From contig QKMZ01000001.1 of the NCBI GenBank assembly GCA_003242885.1, positions 557,147 to 621,146 of the forward strand: a stretch of 64,000 nt of DNA, given 5' to 3'. This DNA comes from Candidatus Melainabacteria bacterium. GTDB lineage: Bacteria > Cyanobacteriota > Vampirovibrionia > Obscuribacterales > Obscuribacteraceae. This document shows positions 25,107 through 32,999 of this stretch, piece after piece. Numbering within the stretch: the first letter of the stretch is position 1; every line of letters begins with the position of its first letter. Below the pieces are notes generated by a model that saw only the letters and a list, made by a program, of their open reading frames with translations, was not told where the DNA came from and did not search any database. The translations under genes and the position numbers were made by a program.

Positions 25107-26757
25107 GCTCAGATTTTTTGACGAGACTGGAGCCGAGATTTCATCGCCGGTCGAAGGGAGCAAATGTGGCATTGCGATCGACGTGGTGCAAGAGTCCTGG
25201 GCGAACATCTCGTTAAAGCTTGGTACTCATTCGCTGGAAGTTTTTTTCGATGAGAATAAGAATCTGGCTTACTGTGAATGGCCGGCATGTGGGCCGGGTC
25301 ACTACGAGCTTTATCTCGTCTGCGGAGATAATCGAGAGCGCCGAAGAATTACTTTGATGCCAAAATATTTCACCGAGAGTGACATCTCTTGTGTGATTAA
25401 CGAATTGGCGGAAACACTACCCAAGTCCATCGCATTGCAGTTACTCAAATGTGGTGGACAACTAGGCGCTCTTGATCATAAGCCATCCGTGGAAGAAGAG
25501 TATTCCGATTTACGCCGTGCCCTTATGGGCTCGGCTGAAAGGTTGGGACTGTTGCAAGTTTTGCCAATCATTCAAAGAGAATGTCACCATGAGTTGGTAC
25601 CGCGAATCGAGGTTCGTGATTCCGACAAGGTGAGAAGACCGGACATATCAAAATTGCCCGGAGTTATTTCAATGCCCGGCAATGTTCTCTCGCCTGAAGT
25701 TGTATTTCGGATGTACGACGTGGCTGTTGAGAGCTCGTTCGACACATATGAGAATCGCCTGGTGAAGGCTTATGTTCAAGCCTTGCGCGGGCGATTATCG
25801 AGACTCCAGGGCCGGATGGTGCAGGCTCCAGAAGAGATCGGTCGCGACATCGACAATTTGATTAGCGATTTCAATCTGGCTTGTGCGCGTGCAACATTTT
25901 TGAGGGAAGTAAAACTTCCTACGGTATTTACCGGGCGTGTGACTATGGTTCTTTTGAAGAACCCATCGTATCGTCTCGTGTTCGAGGACTACCTCGCCCT
26001 CAATCAGCAGTCGTCGGTTACGCTTTCAGAGACGGCGTTGAGAGATTCACTAAAGCAGTTTCCATACCTCTACGAATTGTGGGCGAATTTGAGAGTGCTG
26101 AATGCCATGCTGCAGGTGGGCGTCGAGTTAGGCTTTCAATGTGTCAGTCACAATTGGGTCAAGAAAAACAGCAAAGGGATTTTCATTCAGGTGATAGATG
26201 ATGAGCAGGCTGCAATCGAGCTAGTGAGTCCAAAGACGGGAAAGCGAGCCACTTTAGTAAGTTGGAAACCTGATGGAGGAAATGAGATTCTCGAAGATAC
26301 TCCTAATCATGAACGACTCATAGCCCTCGCCATAGTGATAGATACTCCCGGAGAACAATCCAAACTTCTAGTTTTCGATCCTGAATACAGAGTTGCTCCC
26401 AAAGGTTCTGATGCGATGGAGAATGAGGCAGGTACGAAGAGCGCCAGCGCCGGAAGTTCGAGTTCAAAGAGCAAAAAGAAAAACAGTGCAGCCTCAAGAA
26501 TAGCGGATGCAAAACGCGAGGTTGCGGATGCGCGCAGCGGCATAGAGCCGATGAAAGAAGATATTGCTGATCTTCAGCGCTGGGTCGAACAAAGTAAAGC
26601 GCCTGATTCAGCCCGCGCACTCGAATACGCTGCAATGTTGTATCCCGGTCATCGAATGCAGTTTGGTTCTGAGGTGGAAGCACTGCCGGCACTCCCGTCA
26701 GACGGGGATGGTCTTCAGAAGACAATCAGCGATGTGCTTCGACGCTATTTGGCTTGA
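25069..26757 (+). CDS. DUF2357 / McrC-like nuclease-family protein
   Basis: 562 residues (or 557 from ATG 25084, which removes most of the overlap). An N-terminal beta-rich domain (about 1-110) precedes a DUF2357 middle region and a C-terminal restriction-endonuclease-like region. The expected catalytic strand appears as LLVFDPEYRVAPKG, with Asp present but Glu where D-x-K nucleases normally have Lys. A Ser/Lys-rich low-complexity linker (SASAGSSSSKSKKKNSAA) and a helix KEDIADLQRW follow, the latter resembling the helix that trails the active site in McrC-like enzymes. Gene order with the AAA motor matches McrBC-like type IV restriction. The nuclease may be altered or inactive given the missing lysine. 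Confident as a DUF2357 partner of the AAA protein. Confidence 0.8.
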   Translation: MVFTPMESSPSSKLRFFDETGAEISSPVEGSKCGIAIDVVQESWANISLKLGTHSLEVFFDENKNLAYCEWPACGPGHYELYLVCGDNRERRRITLMPKYFTESDISCVINELAETLPKSIALQLLKCGGQLGALDHKPSVEEEYSDLRRALMGSAERLGLLQVLPIIQRECHHELVPRIEVRDSDKVRRPDISKLPGVISMPGNVLSPEVVFRMYDVAVESSFDTYENRLVKAYVQALRGRLSRLQGRMVQAPEEIGRDIDNLISDFNLACARATFLREVKLPTVFTGRVTMVLLKNPSYRLVFEDYLALNQQSSVTLSETALRDSLKQFPYLYELWANLRVLNAMLQVGVELGFQCVSHNWVKKNSKGIFIQVIDDEQAAIELVSPKTGKRATLVSWKPDGGNEILEDTPNHERLIALAIVIDTPGEQSKLLVFDPEYRVAPKGSDAMENEAGTKSASAGSSSSKSKKKNSAASRIADAKREVADARSGIEPMKEDIADLQRWVEQSKAPDSARALEYAAMLYPGHRMQFGSEVEALPALPSDGDGLQKTISDVLRRYLA

Positions 26758-26801
26758 GGTATGTTTTATTCCTCATGTGTTATCAGCTGAGTGCTTTTCC
26801 T

Positions 26802-27464
26802 TCAACCTGATTTGCTGCGGTTCTTCGCGTTTTGGTAGTGCAACTGCTCTTTCATCTGTGCTGCCAAATTTGAATTCAAAACTCTGGTTACCAGTTCTGC
26901 TTCAACATCGGGTCGGATAAAGCACTGTGCAACATCGGCTAAGGTTATCCGATGTTCGTCGCTACCCGCCCGGACTATTTCGTCTCCAGTTTCAATCTCT
27001 CCCTCTTTGGTTACAGCCAAATAGAATCCCCACTTTCCACTTTTATAAAAGCGCCTGACCATACTTGGATCGTGCAGTCTGATACCAAGCTTAAAACAAG
27101 GCATGCGAGGCTGGGTAACAACGAAGTGTGCGGTGCCAATTTCTAGTTTGTCTCCAATACAAACAGAATCTTCATCAAAACCGGATGTGGTCAAATTTTC
27201 GCCAAAGCTCCCCCACTCCAAGTCACGCTCCGGCAGTTCTTTCTTCCAAAATGCGTACTGCTCGACTGGATATGCATAAACAGCCTTGTCAGTCCCGCCA
27301 TGAACCGTGAGGTCCGCTTGTTCGTCACCCTCCAGATTCAGTTTCCGAACAATGATTTTTCCTTCCACCGGCATCTTGAAAATGCCGGTTGCAATTTTAT
27401 TTCCATTCCAATCGATGTTTTTCGCCTTGCTAACGCAAATGCGAAGGAGTGATTGTGTGTTCAA
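26802..27464 (-). CDS. MOSC domain protein (YiiM-like)
   Basis: 220 residues with the YiiM-type MOSC fold: GDEQADLTVHGGTDKAVYAY near residue 50, WGSFGENLTTSGFDE near 83, and the conserved cysteine in TQPRMPCFKLGIRL, which in MOSC proteins ligands the molybdenum cofactor. Such proteins reduce N-hydroxylated bases and related N-oxygenated compounds, or carry Moco-bound sulfur. The start TTG 27464 has only a weak AAGG upstream, so the exact start is uncertain. It converges on the DUF2357 gene with a 44-nt gap. Nearness to the Mo hydroxylase 3 kb away may be coincidence. Confidence 0.88.
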   Translation of the reverse strand: MNTQSLLRICVSKAKNIDWNGNKIATGIFKMPVEGKIIVRKLNLEGDEQADLTVHGGTDKAVYAYPVEQYAFWKKELPERDLEWGSFGENLTTSGFDEDSVCIGDKLEIGTAHFVVTQPRMPCFKLGIRLHDPSMVRRFYKSGKWGFYLAVTKEGEIETGDEIVRAGSDEHRITLADVAQCFIRPDVEAELVTRVLNSNLAAQMKEQLHYQNAKNRSKSG

Positions 27465-27923
27465 ATTTCTGCGTTGCCTTTTTTGTGTTTGGTAAAGCTG
27501 GATTCAAGTTCGCAGGCATCGGATTGCCCTTAACTACTAAGCTACCCGGAAATAGGGCCGAATTCGCAACAAAAACTTTGATCGCACAGTAAAGATTGAC
27601 AATCATGAGATTTTTAATCGGGAAGCAGGCGACAAAGCTTCCCCCACCATCATTCTGATGCATGGTTTCCGTCACTGCAAAGGTCCTTCGCTTATTTAGC
27701 GTAGGTAAAAGTGGATTGCCCATCTGCGTAGCCGTCCGTCTGCGTAGACTTCCGTGCGTGTAGCAACGGCATCTGTTGCATGCCGGTCGTTCGTCTTTCT
27801 TTCTTGAAGAGCCCTGTACGAAAGTCTGACATGTCTGTCAGCAAATCATCCATCCAACACCTTGGTGCGGGTTTGATAATGACCGTACAGACGAACAAGC
27901 GCACAGCAAGGAAGGTGAAACAA
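27465..27923. other. Divergent intergenic region (no convincing gene)
   Basis: 459 bp between the MOSC gene (minus) and the DUF486 gene (plus). A minus-strand frame ending at 27430 could encode up to 97 residues with one hydrophobic stretch, but it overlaps the MOSC start and has no good ribosome site, so I do not call it. The right part holds an inverted repeat, listed separately. It presumably carries both divergent promoters. Confidence 0.4.
27826..27841. promoter_or_regulatory. Palindromic operator-like site upstream of DUF486 gene
   Basis: CTGACA-TGTC-TGTCAG forms a perfect 6-bp inverted repeat. It is nested inside a wider inverted pair, CTGTACG (27814-27820) and CGTACAG (27884-27890). 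The size and symmetry suit a TetR- or MarR-type operator about 85 nt upstream of the DUF486 start. No regulator of those families is encoded in the window. Confidence 0.35.
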
Positions 27924-28355
27924 ATGCAGGCAACTCTTACGGTTTTGTTGCTCATAATTTCAAATGTGTTTATGACGATGGCTTGGTATGGGCACTTGCG
28001 CTTTAAGTCGGCGCCGCTATGGGAAGTTATCGTTGTAAGCTGGTTGATTGCTTTCCTTGAATATTGCTTTCAAGTGCCCGCCAATCGAATAGGCAGCTAC
28101 GAATTTTCAGCGGCGCAATTGAAGATTATTCAAGAAGTCATCACCTTAATAGTCTTCGGTGCATTCTCCGTCATTTATCTAAAACAACAGTTCCAATGGA
28201 ACTATTTGGTTGCGTTTGCGCTTATCGTAGGAGCCGTGTTTTTTGTGTTCATGGGCAGCAGCAACAGTCCTCAATCGCACGTCGTCGGGCAAGCTGCTAG
28301 CGCACCTCCAGTCTTCAAGCAATCTCTTGGCAGGGTGGGTGGTGCTGAAGGCTAG
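27924..28355 (+). CDS. DUF486 (DMT superfamily) small membrane protein
   Basis: 143 residues. The start ATG 27924 is chosen because AAGGAAGGTG lies 7-8 nt upstream. Four membrane helices are seen (TVLLLIISNVFMTMAWYGHL, VIVVSWLIAFLEY, LKIIQEVITLIVFGAFSVIY and YLVAFALIVGAVFFVF). The sequence YCFQVPANRIG and IKxIQE-like features match DUF486, a family of small DMT-type transporters whose substrate is unknown. The last 28 residues (SPQSHVVGQAASAPPVFKQS and on) are not typical of the family and run into what looks like a decayed transporter reading frame, so the C-terminus may be an acquired tail. Confidence 0.8.
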   Translation: MQATLTVLLLIISNVFMTMAWYGHLRFKSAPLWEVIVVSWLIAFLEYCFQVPANRIGSYEFSAAQLKIIQEVITLIVFGAFSVIYLKQQFQWNYLVAFALIVGAVFFVFMGSSNSPQSHVVGQAASAPPVFKQSLGRVGGAEG

Positions 28356-28476
28356 CTACAGTGTCGGTTTTCTCTCACTTGCATTTATAGGGCTAGTTGG
28401 CCTGCTACTCTGTTCCTTTGGATTGCCCGAAACACGCGACCTTAATATGCACTCAGGAAGGCCGGTTAATGGCTAG
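28333..28476 (+). pseudogene. Possible 3' remnant of an MFS transporter
   Basis: In a frame different from both neighbours this stretch reads GWVVLKASYSVGFLSLAFIG and then LVGLLLCSFGLPETRDL, resembling the last transmembrane helix and PETR-type end of many drug/H+ antiporters of the major facilitator superfamily. No start or upstream part of such a gene is present, and it overlaps the ends of the flanking genes. It is probably decayed debris; chance hydrophobic coding cannot be excluded. Confidence 0.3.
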
Positions 28477-29731
28477 GATTCTTGTTCTTCACGATCTTTT
28501 CTCAACCAGTGGAATTCTGACAGAAATGTTGGAAAGCCGGAACCATCGCATAGTGGAAGCGGATTCTCTTTCGACGGCTCTGGGTCAACACTCAAAAGAG
28601 CCAGTGGAGATGATCTTTATTGATCAGCAGTCCGATGCAGATTCGGTCTCTGCACTTCTGTCTGCCATTAAAGAAGAGAAGTCGTTTTGCTCAATGCCAG
28701 TAATTGTGGTCACATCCACCGCTAAGAGCGAGGAGGTAATAGAAGCGATGCGGCTGGGGGCCTTCGATCACTTAAGCACACCAGTAAGTGCGGACGAGCT
28801 GGATATGGTGATTGAAAGAGCAATCGTCGCGCCTAAACTCGAACCTGCTTCGAATGTCACACAATCAGACTCGGAAAGTTTTCTTGTCGGCTTGAGCACA
28901 GTCATGAGGCGTGTTGAGAAGCAGATCGGAATTGCCGCAGCTTGTAATGCAACTGTTTTAATTCAAGGCGAGACAGGAACAGGAAAAGACACAGTTGCCA
29001 GAGCCATTCACAGGCACAGTCAACACAAGGACAATCCGCTCACAATCATCGATTGCACGGCCGTGCCAGAAGACTATGAAGCTTTTGAATCACTTAGCCC
29101 CGGTGCTCAGGGGACTGTGATTTTAGATGAGATTGGCGATCTCAATGCTCAAACTCAGGCAATGCTGGTGAGGGCGCTGAAAGAGCGGCTGCAAGGGAGC
29201 GACGGACCACGCATTATTGCCACTACGCAATACGATTTGGTCGCAATGGTCAAAGAAAAGCGGTTTCGAGAAGACTTGTTCTACCGCCTAAATGTCCTTC
29301 CCATTTCGCTTCCGCCGCTAAGAGATCGTGGATCGGACATTCTCTCACTAGCCGAAGCGTTTTTGCTGCAAGCTCGTCCTAATGCTGCGAAGCGCTTAAG
29401 TAGCTCCGCTTCAAAGGCTTTACTCGATTACAAATGGCCTGGAAATGTACGAGAACTAGAAAATCTTATGTATCACCTTACTTTTTCTGTGCGCGCGGAA
29501 AGCATTGATGCATCCGACTTGAGCATGATTGTACCTGTCGAAGCCGTCGTTGAAGGAGAGGAATCGTTTCTTTCCATGGATTACTACAGTGCTATGTCCG
29601 CACTTGAAAAACGCTTGCTGGAGCGCGCTCTGCATCAAGCAAATGGAAGCCGTGCTGAAGCCGCACGGTTGCTCGGGATCAATAGGCAGTTATTGTATAG
29701 CAAGCTAAAAGCGCATGGACTCATGAACTAG
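28469..29731 (+). CDS. NtrC-family response regulator lacking the GAFTGA loop
   Basis: 420 residues from ATG 28469 (AGGAAGG upstream). Layout: receiver-like domain 1-120, AAA+ domain about 140-355, Fis-type helix-turn-helix at the C-terminus (NGSRAEAARLLGINRQLLYS). The AAA part has Walker A GETGTGKD, Walker B VILDEIGDL and the arginine-finger region FREDLFYRLNVLPI. Between them the usual segment carrying GAFTGA, which contacts sigma-54, is deleted: DYEAFESLSPGAQGTVILDE runs straight through. The receiver is also atypical: the usual T/S-K-P is STPVS (lysine lost) and the acidic pocket is reduced to LHD, though an aspartate remains in FIDQQSD. It may act as a sigma-70-type regulator like TyrR. 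No kinase is adjacent. Confidence 0.88.
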   Translation: MARILVLHDLFSTSGILTEMLESRNHRIVEADSLSTALGQHSKEPVEMIFIDQQSDADSVSALLSAIKEEKSFCSMPVIVVTSTAKSEEVIEAMRLGAFDHLSTPVSADELDMVIERAIVAPKLEPASNVTQSDSESFLVGLSTVMRRVEKQIGIAAACNATVLIQGETGTGKDTVARAIHRHSQHKDNPLTIIDCTAVPEDYEAFESLSPGAQGTVILDEIGDLNAQTQAMLVRALKERLQGSDGPRIIATTQYDLVAMVKEKRFREDLFYRLNVLPISLPPLRDRGSDILSLAEAFLLQARPNAAKRLSSSASKALLDYKWPGNVRELENLMYHLTFSVRAESIDASDLSMIVPVEAVVEGEESFLSMDYYSAMSALEKRLLERALHQANGSRAEAARLLGINRQLLYSKLKAHGLMN

Positions 29732-29746
29732 CAGGGAGATTTTTGA

Positions 29747-30229
29747 ATGCCGCTCCACGAAAACCACAAATCGCCGGATAAAGAGAGTCGCCGTGCTTTG
29801 AATACGCCGGAGAATGCGTTGAAGGCGGTTGCAGCTGGGCGTGAATGCATAAGTGCACTAGAGCCGGGAAAGGTCTGGCGGCATCGCGCACCACATGGAA
29901 TCGAAATAAAGGCTTCCTTGACGCTGGATGGTGCTCCGGTCGTCATTATTCACTTCAGCCCGGATGACGGAAGTGTTTTACCAAAGGGTCTGCATGGTTT
30001 TACCGAAGGGACATCTGAGGTTATAGCCACCATAAAGAAGGGACTGAAGGAAATGCCTGCGAGAATCACTGTATTGGAAGGAGCTGAATTTCGTGAGCCT
30101 GAGTTTTGTTGGGCGGTTCCGCTTGTAGTTGACGGAAGAATCGTGTCTCATCTTAAAGTATCGTCTGATGGCAGCCGAGTTTTAGCAGACAAAAAAGCAA
30201 TAGAAGAATCGCAGAAGGCCGCTGAGTAA
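29747..30229 (+). CDS. Conserved-looking hypothetical protein
   Basis: 160 residues, not recognised. The start ATG 29747 follows AGGGAG by about 8 nt and lies 15 nt after the NtrC-like gene, so the two are probably co-transcribed. The sequence is soluble, alpha/beta in pattern: AGRECISALEPGKVWRHRAP, then GIEIKASLTLDGAPVVIIHF, LHGFTEGTSEVIATIKKGL, and a C-terminal VDGRIVSHLKVSSDG strand pair. No signal peptide, membrane helix or metal motif is seen. It may be an accessory or target of the regulator; no function can be given. Confidence 0.6.
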   Translation: MPLHENHKSPDKESRRALNTPENALKAVAAGRECISALEPGKVWRHRAPHGIEIKASLTLDGAPVVIIHFSPDDGSVLPKGLHGFTEGTSEVIATIKKGLKEMPARITVLEGAEFREPEFCWAVPLVVDGRIVSHLKVSSDGSRVLADKKAIEESQKAAE

Positions 30230-30305
30230 GTGGTTCGTTTTACAGCCACTGTATCCGGTGCTTCTTGTGAATCTGAGCGCAGTTTCTCTGTGCTCTGTCA
30301 GATAG

Positions 30306-30719
30306 TCAGTTGGTGTAAACACTTGCTTGCGGCAAGGGGGCAATGTCTGGTTCAACAAATTGCTGGCGAGCTTCTTCAGACGCCAAAGTCTCTTGACTGT
30401 AAAACAGCCTCAGGCAATTTTTATCGTTGAGATCAGGATTTCGCGCGACAAAAGCTTCCAATGTCTCCCCGGTAAGGCGCCTGGAATCAATTAATCGTGC
30501 AAAAGCTACGGTAATTGTTTCGTGATAGCCGATGCTGTTTTTCGACGAGTTAAAACGCATAATCCCATTTCTTATCCGGTTTATCGCTTCTTCAAAAGAG
30601 GTAGATGTCTCTAGTACTAACCAGCCCATTCGAATATGCGCCGCGTGTGTCCAGCATTTTGCACCCAGGGAGCAGTCCTCGAAGGACTGAAGGAAAGCTT
30701 TATCGTCGTCCGTGATCAT
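30306..30719 (-). CDS. Uncharacterised conserved protein with WTHAAH and GYHET motifs
   Basis: 137 residues beginning MITDDDKAFLQSFEDCSL. CWTHAAHIRMGWLVLE at about 22-37 and IGYHETITVAFARLI at about 62-76 match a widespread small helical family of unknown function whose two conserved histidine-containing motifs suggest a metal or ligand site. The C-terminus contains LRLFYSQETLASEEARQQF. The start ATG 30719 has no strong ribosome site. It lies downstream of arsI on the same strand with about 50 nt between, so it may be the last gene of that operon, but a role in arsenic handling is not indicated by its sequence. Confidence 0.7.
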   Translation of the reverse strand: MITDDDKAFLQSFEDCSLGAKCWTHAAHIRMGWLVLETSTSFEEAINRIRNGIMRFNSSKNSIGYHETITVAFARLIDSRRLTGETLEAFVARNPDLNDKNCLRLFYSQETLASEEARQQFVEPDIAPLPQASVYTN

Positions 30720-30771
30720 GCATTTAACTCAATCAGTGTTTGTTCTGTGAAGCATGCGAAAATTGCTCTTT

Positions 30772-31245
30772 TCATGAGCAGCTATCCCTCTTCTTTCCAA
30801 TGCTTACTGGAATGACCTCGGGCATAGGTGCACAGCAAGCGGAATTCGTCTGTGTCTCGAAGTTTGCATCTTCACCATAAGTGGTTGCGACGCCGGTAGT
30901 GTAAAAGCTTTCCCAGGCAATTCCCTGTGGATCATGCACCCACGTCTTATCGGCTTTGGCGTAGCAGCATGTAGTTTGATCTTGCTCCAAGATTGGCTGT
31001 TGAGCTGCTTTTAAACGTACTGAGATTTCTTTCAAATCATCTGAGTTTTCAACCTGTATTCCAAGATGATCGAGTCCTGGCTCTCTTCCTCTTGTTGAGA
31101 TAGCGAAGTTTATTCTTGGATCGTCGAGCATCCACTTTGCATAGTCTTCCTTCTCAACAGAAGGCGGGGTGTTGAAGAACGTTGAATAAAACTGAATCGA
31201 CTGGGACAGATCTGCCACAGCAACATGTACATGGAATCTCTTCAT
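30772..31245 (-). CDS. arsI: ArsI/CadI-type VOC-family organoarsenical lyase
   Basis: 157-residue vicinal-oxygen-chelate protein. HVHVAVADLSQSIQFYSTFF at the N-terminus and GLDHLGIQVENSDDL near 57 are the two VOC half-motifs. Candidate metal ligands are His5 or His7, His60 and Glu112. The vicinal cysteines of ArsI C-As lyases are present (Cys93-Cys94 in TTCCYAKADKTWV), as is a C-terminal SACCAPM Cys pair. Family knowledge: Fe(II)/O2-dependent cleavage of the C-As bond of methylarsenite or aromatic arsenicals. ATG 31245 is chosen over ATG 31251 because GGAGG then sits 9 nt away; it overlaps the arsR stop as TAATG, giving coupling. Confidence 0.88.
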   Translation of the reverse strand: MKRFHVHVAVADLSQSIQFYSTFFNTPPSVEKEDYAKWMLDDPRINFAISTRGREPGLDHLGIQVENSDDLKEISVRLKAAQQPILEQDQTTCCYAKADKTWVHDPQGIAWESFYTTGVATTYGEDANFETQTNSACCAPMPEVIPVSIGKKRDSCS

Positions 31246-31544
31246 TAGCATTTGCCTCCATTGTCAGCGCAGCAGTTTTCCATCAAGAAGCCGAGTAACT
31301 CTTGCATTTGGTCATAGTTGGCTGAATAAATAATTGATCTGCTCTCGCGCCTTGAAGCGATCAGTTCTGCATTGGTGAGCTCTTTTAGATGGAACGACAT
31401 CGTAGCTGGTGGCATTCCAAAATGATTACTCAGGTCGCCAGCGGCCATTCCATCGGGTCCTTTTCTAACCAAAAGGCGAAATATTTCCAGGCGTGTTTCT
31501 TGCGCCAGTGCGGCTAAGGCGCTGACTGCGTTTTTCGTTTTCAT
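31245..31544 (-). CDS. arsR: ArsR-family arsenic-responsive repressor
   Basis: 99-residue winged helix repressor from ATG 31544 with GGAAAT directly upstream; an in-frame extension to 31691 is unlikely. ALAALAQETRLEIFRLLVRK is the classic ArsR helix, followed by the recognition helix MPPATMSFHLKELTNAELI and wing SRRESRSIIYSANY. Three cysteines near the C-terminus (NCCADNGGKC) are the likely As(III) ligands, as in ArsR types with C-terminal Cys pairs. It overlaps arsI and lies directly downstream of an inverted-repeat operator that also appears, identical over 20 bp, at 47488-47507 before arsC. Binding there would be released by arsenite. Confidence 0.9.
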   Translation of the reverse strand: MKTKNAVSALAALAQETRLEIFRLLVRKGPDGMAAGDLSNHFGMPPATMSFHLKELTNAELIASRRESRSIIYSANYDQMQELLGFLMENCCADNGGKC

Positions 31545-31564
31545 ATTTCCAATATTATCGAAAT
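31545..31564 (-). promoter_or_regulatory. Putative ArsR operator (copy 1)
   Basis: A 20-bp near-palindrome with arms ATTTC and GAAAT around an AT-rich core ends immediately before the arsR start codon. The same 20 bp recurs exactly at 47488-47507 upstream of arsC, in the same position relative to an arsR-like coding sequence. Position and conservation argue for an autoregulatory ArsR site. Confidence 0.55.
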
Positions 31565-31763
31565 ACTTAATCGGCGTCAAGCTTATTCCGGGTTTTTCTG
31601 AAGCCTCAGGAAAGGCGACTGGCTGCTCTGGGTAAGGTATTGAAGGATTCTTGTCGGGTTCTTGATGGCGGGTTGTGTAATATAAGGCCACAAGTTAACG
31701 CTTCCGTTCTTTCATTACGGACGCTGGCTTACTCGCACTTAATGCTCGACGCATTGAATACTT

Positions 31764-32999
31764 ATGGAAGAAACTTTTGAAACCTGTGACCGGAAGAGAC
31801 CTCGCTCTGCAAGCGTCTCGGGAGTTGTTGGCGTGTACTCGCCCTTCGTCCGTTCTGTGTTCGCATTGGGGCTGATGGTGAGCCTGAGCGCCGGCGCCCC
31901 GCTCGCCGTTTTGTCCGCAGACACGCCTAACAAAGACGGCGACAAGCCGGAGCTTCGCAGCACGGTTATTCAGAACGAGTACAAACATCCTCAAAGCCCT
32001 ACCGTCAACACCGGAGATTTGCGTGTGGTGCCTCCAGGTGCTGAGTTGGAAATGTTTCTTTCGACAGAGATTGAAGCAGGCGAGACAGTTGAAGGCGATG
32101 AGTTTTTCGGAAAAATCAGCAAGGACGTGCTGGTAGATGGCCGGGTGGTTATACCAAGGGGCACGGTGCTGCATGGGGTTCTGATCGCCATGGAAGGTCC
32201 GAAGCGCGCTGGCCGCAATGGCTACATCAATACGCACTTCGATTATTTGATCACGCCTGACGGGCGTAAAATCCCAATTGAGGGCGACAGCACCACACGA
32301 GACTCCAAAGGCAAGGCTGCAGCCAAAGTCGTCGGGCGCGCGGCGGGCTATACCGCCGTTGGTGGCGTGATGGGCACATTGATGGCGCTGCAATTTGGCG
32401 GTCTGGCGGCGGCCGCCGCCAGCCACGGGACCACCCTGGCGGGTGGAGCAGCTATTGGTGGAGCTACTGGGCTGACAATCGCCATGTTGAAGAAGGGTAA
32501 AAGCGTCATGCTCGAGCCAGGCGCTGAAATGCACGTCAAACTCGGTGAGCCGCTAAGACTGCCCACCATGACCATGCCGGATGAGACTGCGGAAGATTTC
32601 AGCATCGCTGGTCTGAAGGTGAAGGTGGTGGGCATGCACATTGACCGTCGCCCGTCCGGCGGAGTGGGAGATATTGCGCTGAAGCTGGACATTTTGAATG
32701 AAACCGATAACACGTTCTCCACGTTTGAAATCGGCTTGGAGGACGAGCAGGGCAACGTGTTTTTCCCATCTCCTCTTGGCGATATGGGCATATCTTCCAA
32801 GATTACGCCCGGTGGTCACTTCGACAGCAAAATCACCTTCAGCGTGGACAATGTCAAAAGCCGCTACAAGCTGGTGTTTTTCAAGCCGTATTCCCGTGAT
32901 CCGCTGGCAAGATTCGCTCTGACCGATGCCATGCAAGAAAATGGCAAAGCTAGCCACAAAGGTAAACACGTCGCCACTGGTGCTCGCCAGACCGACTGA
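31764..32999 (+). CDS. Exported glycine-zipper protein with TrbI/VirB10-like segment
   Basis: 411 residues, family not firmly recognised. A basic N-terminus (RKRPRSASVSGV) and hydrophobic segment (SVFALGLMVSLSAGAPLAVL) look like a signal peptide or anchor. Residues about 100-135 (EAGETVEGDEFFGKISKDVL, then VVIPRGTVLHGVLI) resemble the beta-barrel segment of TrbI/VirB10-type proteins. A long Gly/Ala-rich zipper (AVGGVMGTLMALQFGGLAAA) follows, and the C-terminal third (about 290-385) is a beta-sandwich-like domain with LNETDNTFSTFEIGLEDEQG. The start ATG 31764 lacks a good ribosome site, so an internal start is possible. Likely envelope-located; no neighbouring secretion genes support a conjugation role. 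Confidence 0.6.
   Translation: MEETFETCDRKRPRSASVSGVVGVYSPFVRSVFALGLMVSLSAGAPLAVLSADTPNKDGDKPELRSTVIQNEYKHPQSPTVNTGDLRVVPPGAELEMFLSTEIEAGETVEGDEFFGKISKDVLVDGRVVIPRGTVLHGVLIAMEGPKRAGRNGYINTHFDYLITPDGRKIPIEGDSTTRDSKGKAAAKVVGRAAGYTAVGGVMGTLMALQFGGLAAAAASHGTTLAGGAAIGGATGLTIAMLKKGKSVMLEPGAEMHVKLGEPLRLPTMTMPDETAEDFSIAGLKVKVVGMHIDRRPSGGVGDIALKLDILNETDNTFSTFEIGLEDEQGNVFFPSPLGDMGISSKITPGGHFDSKITFSVDNVKSRYKLVFFKPYSRDPLARFALTDAMQENGKASHKGKHVATGARQTD

Noticed and set aside
27430..27723. Possible 97-codon minus-strand gene upstream of the MOSC gene
   Set aside because: It has no good ribosome site, overlaps the MOSC start and shows no recognisable family; only one hydrophobic stretch speaks for it.
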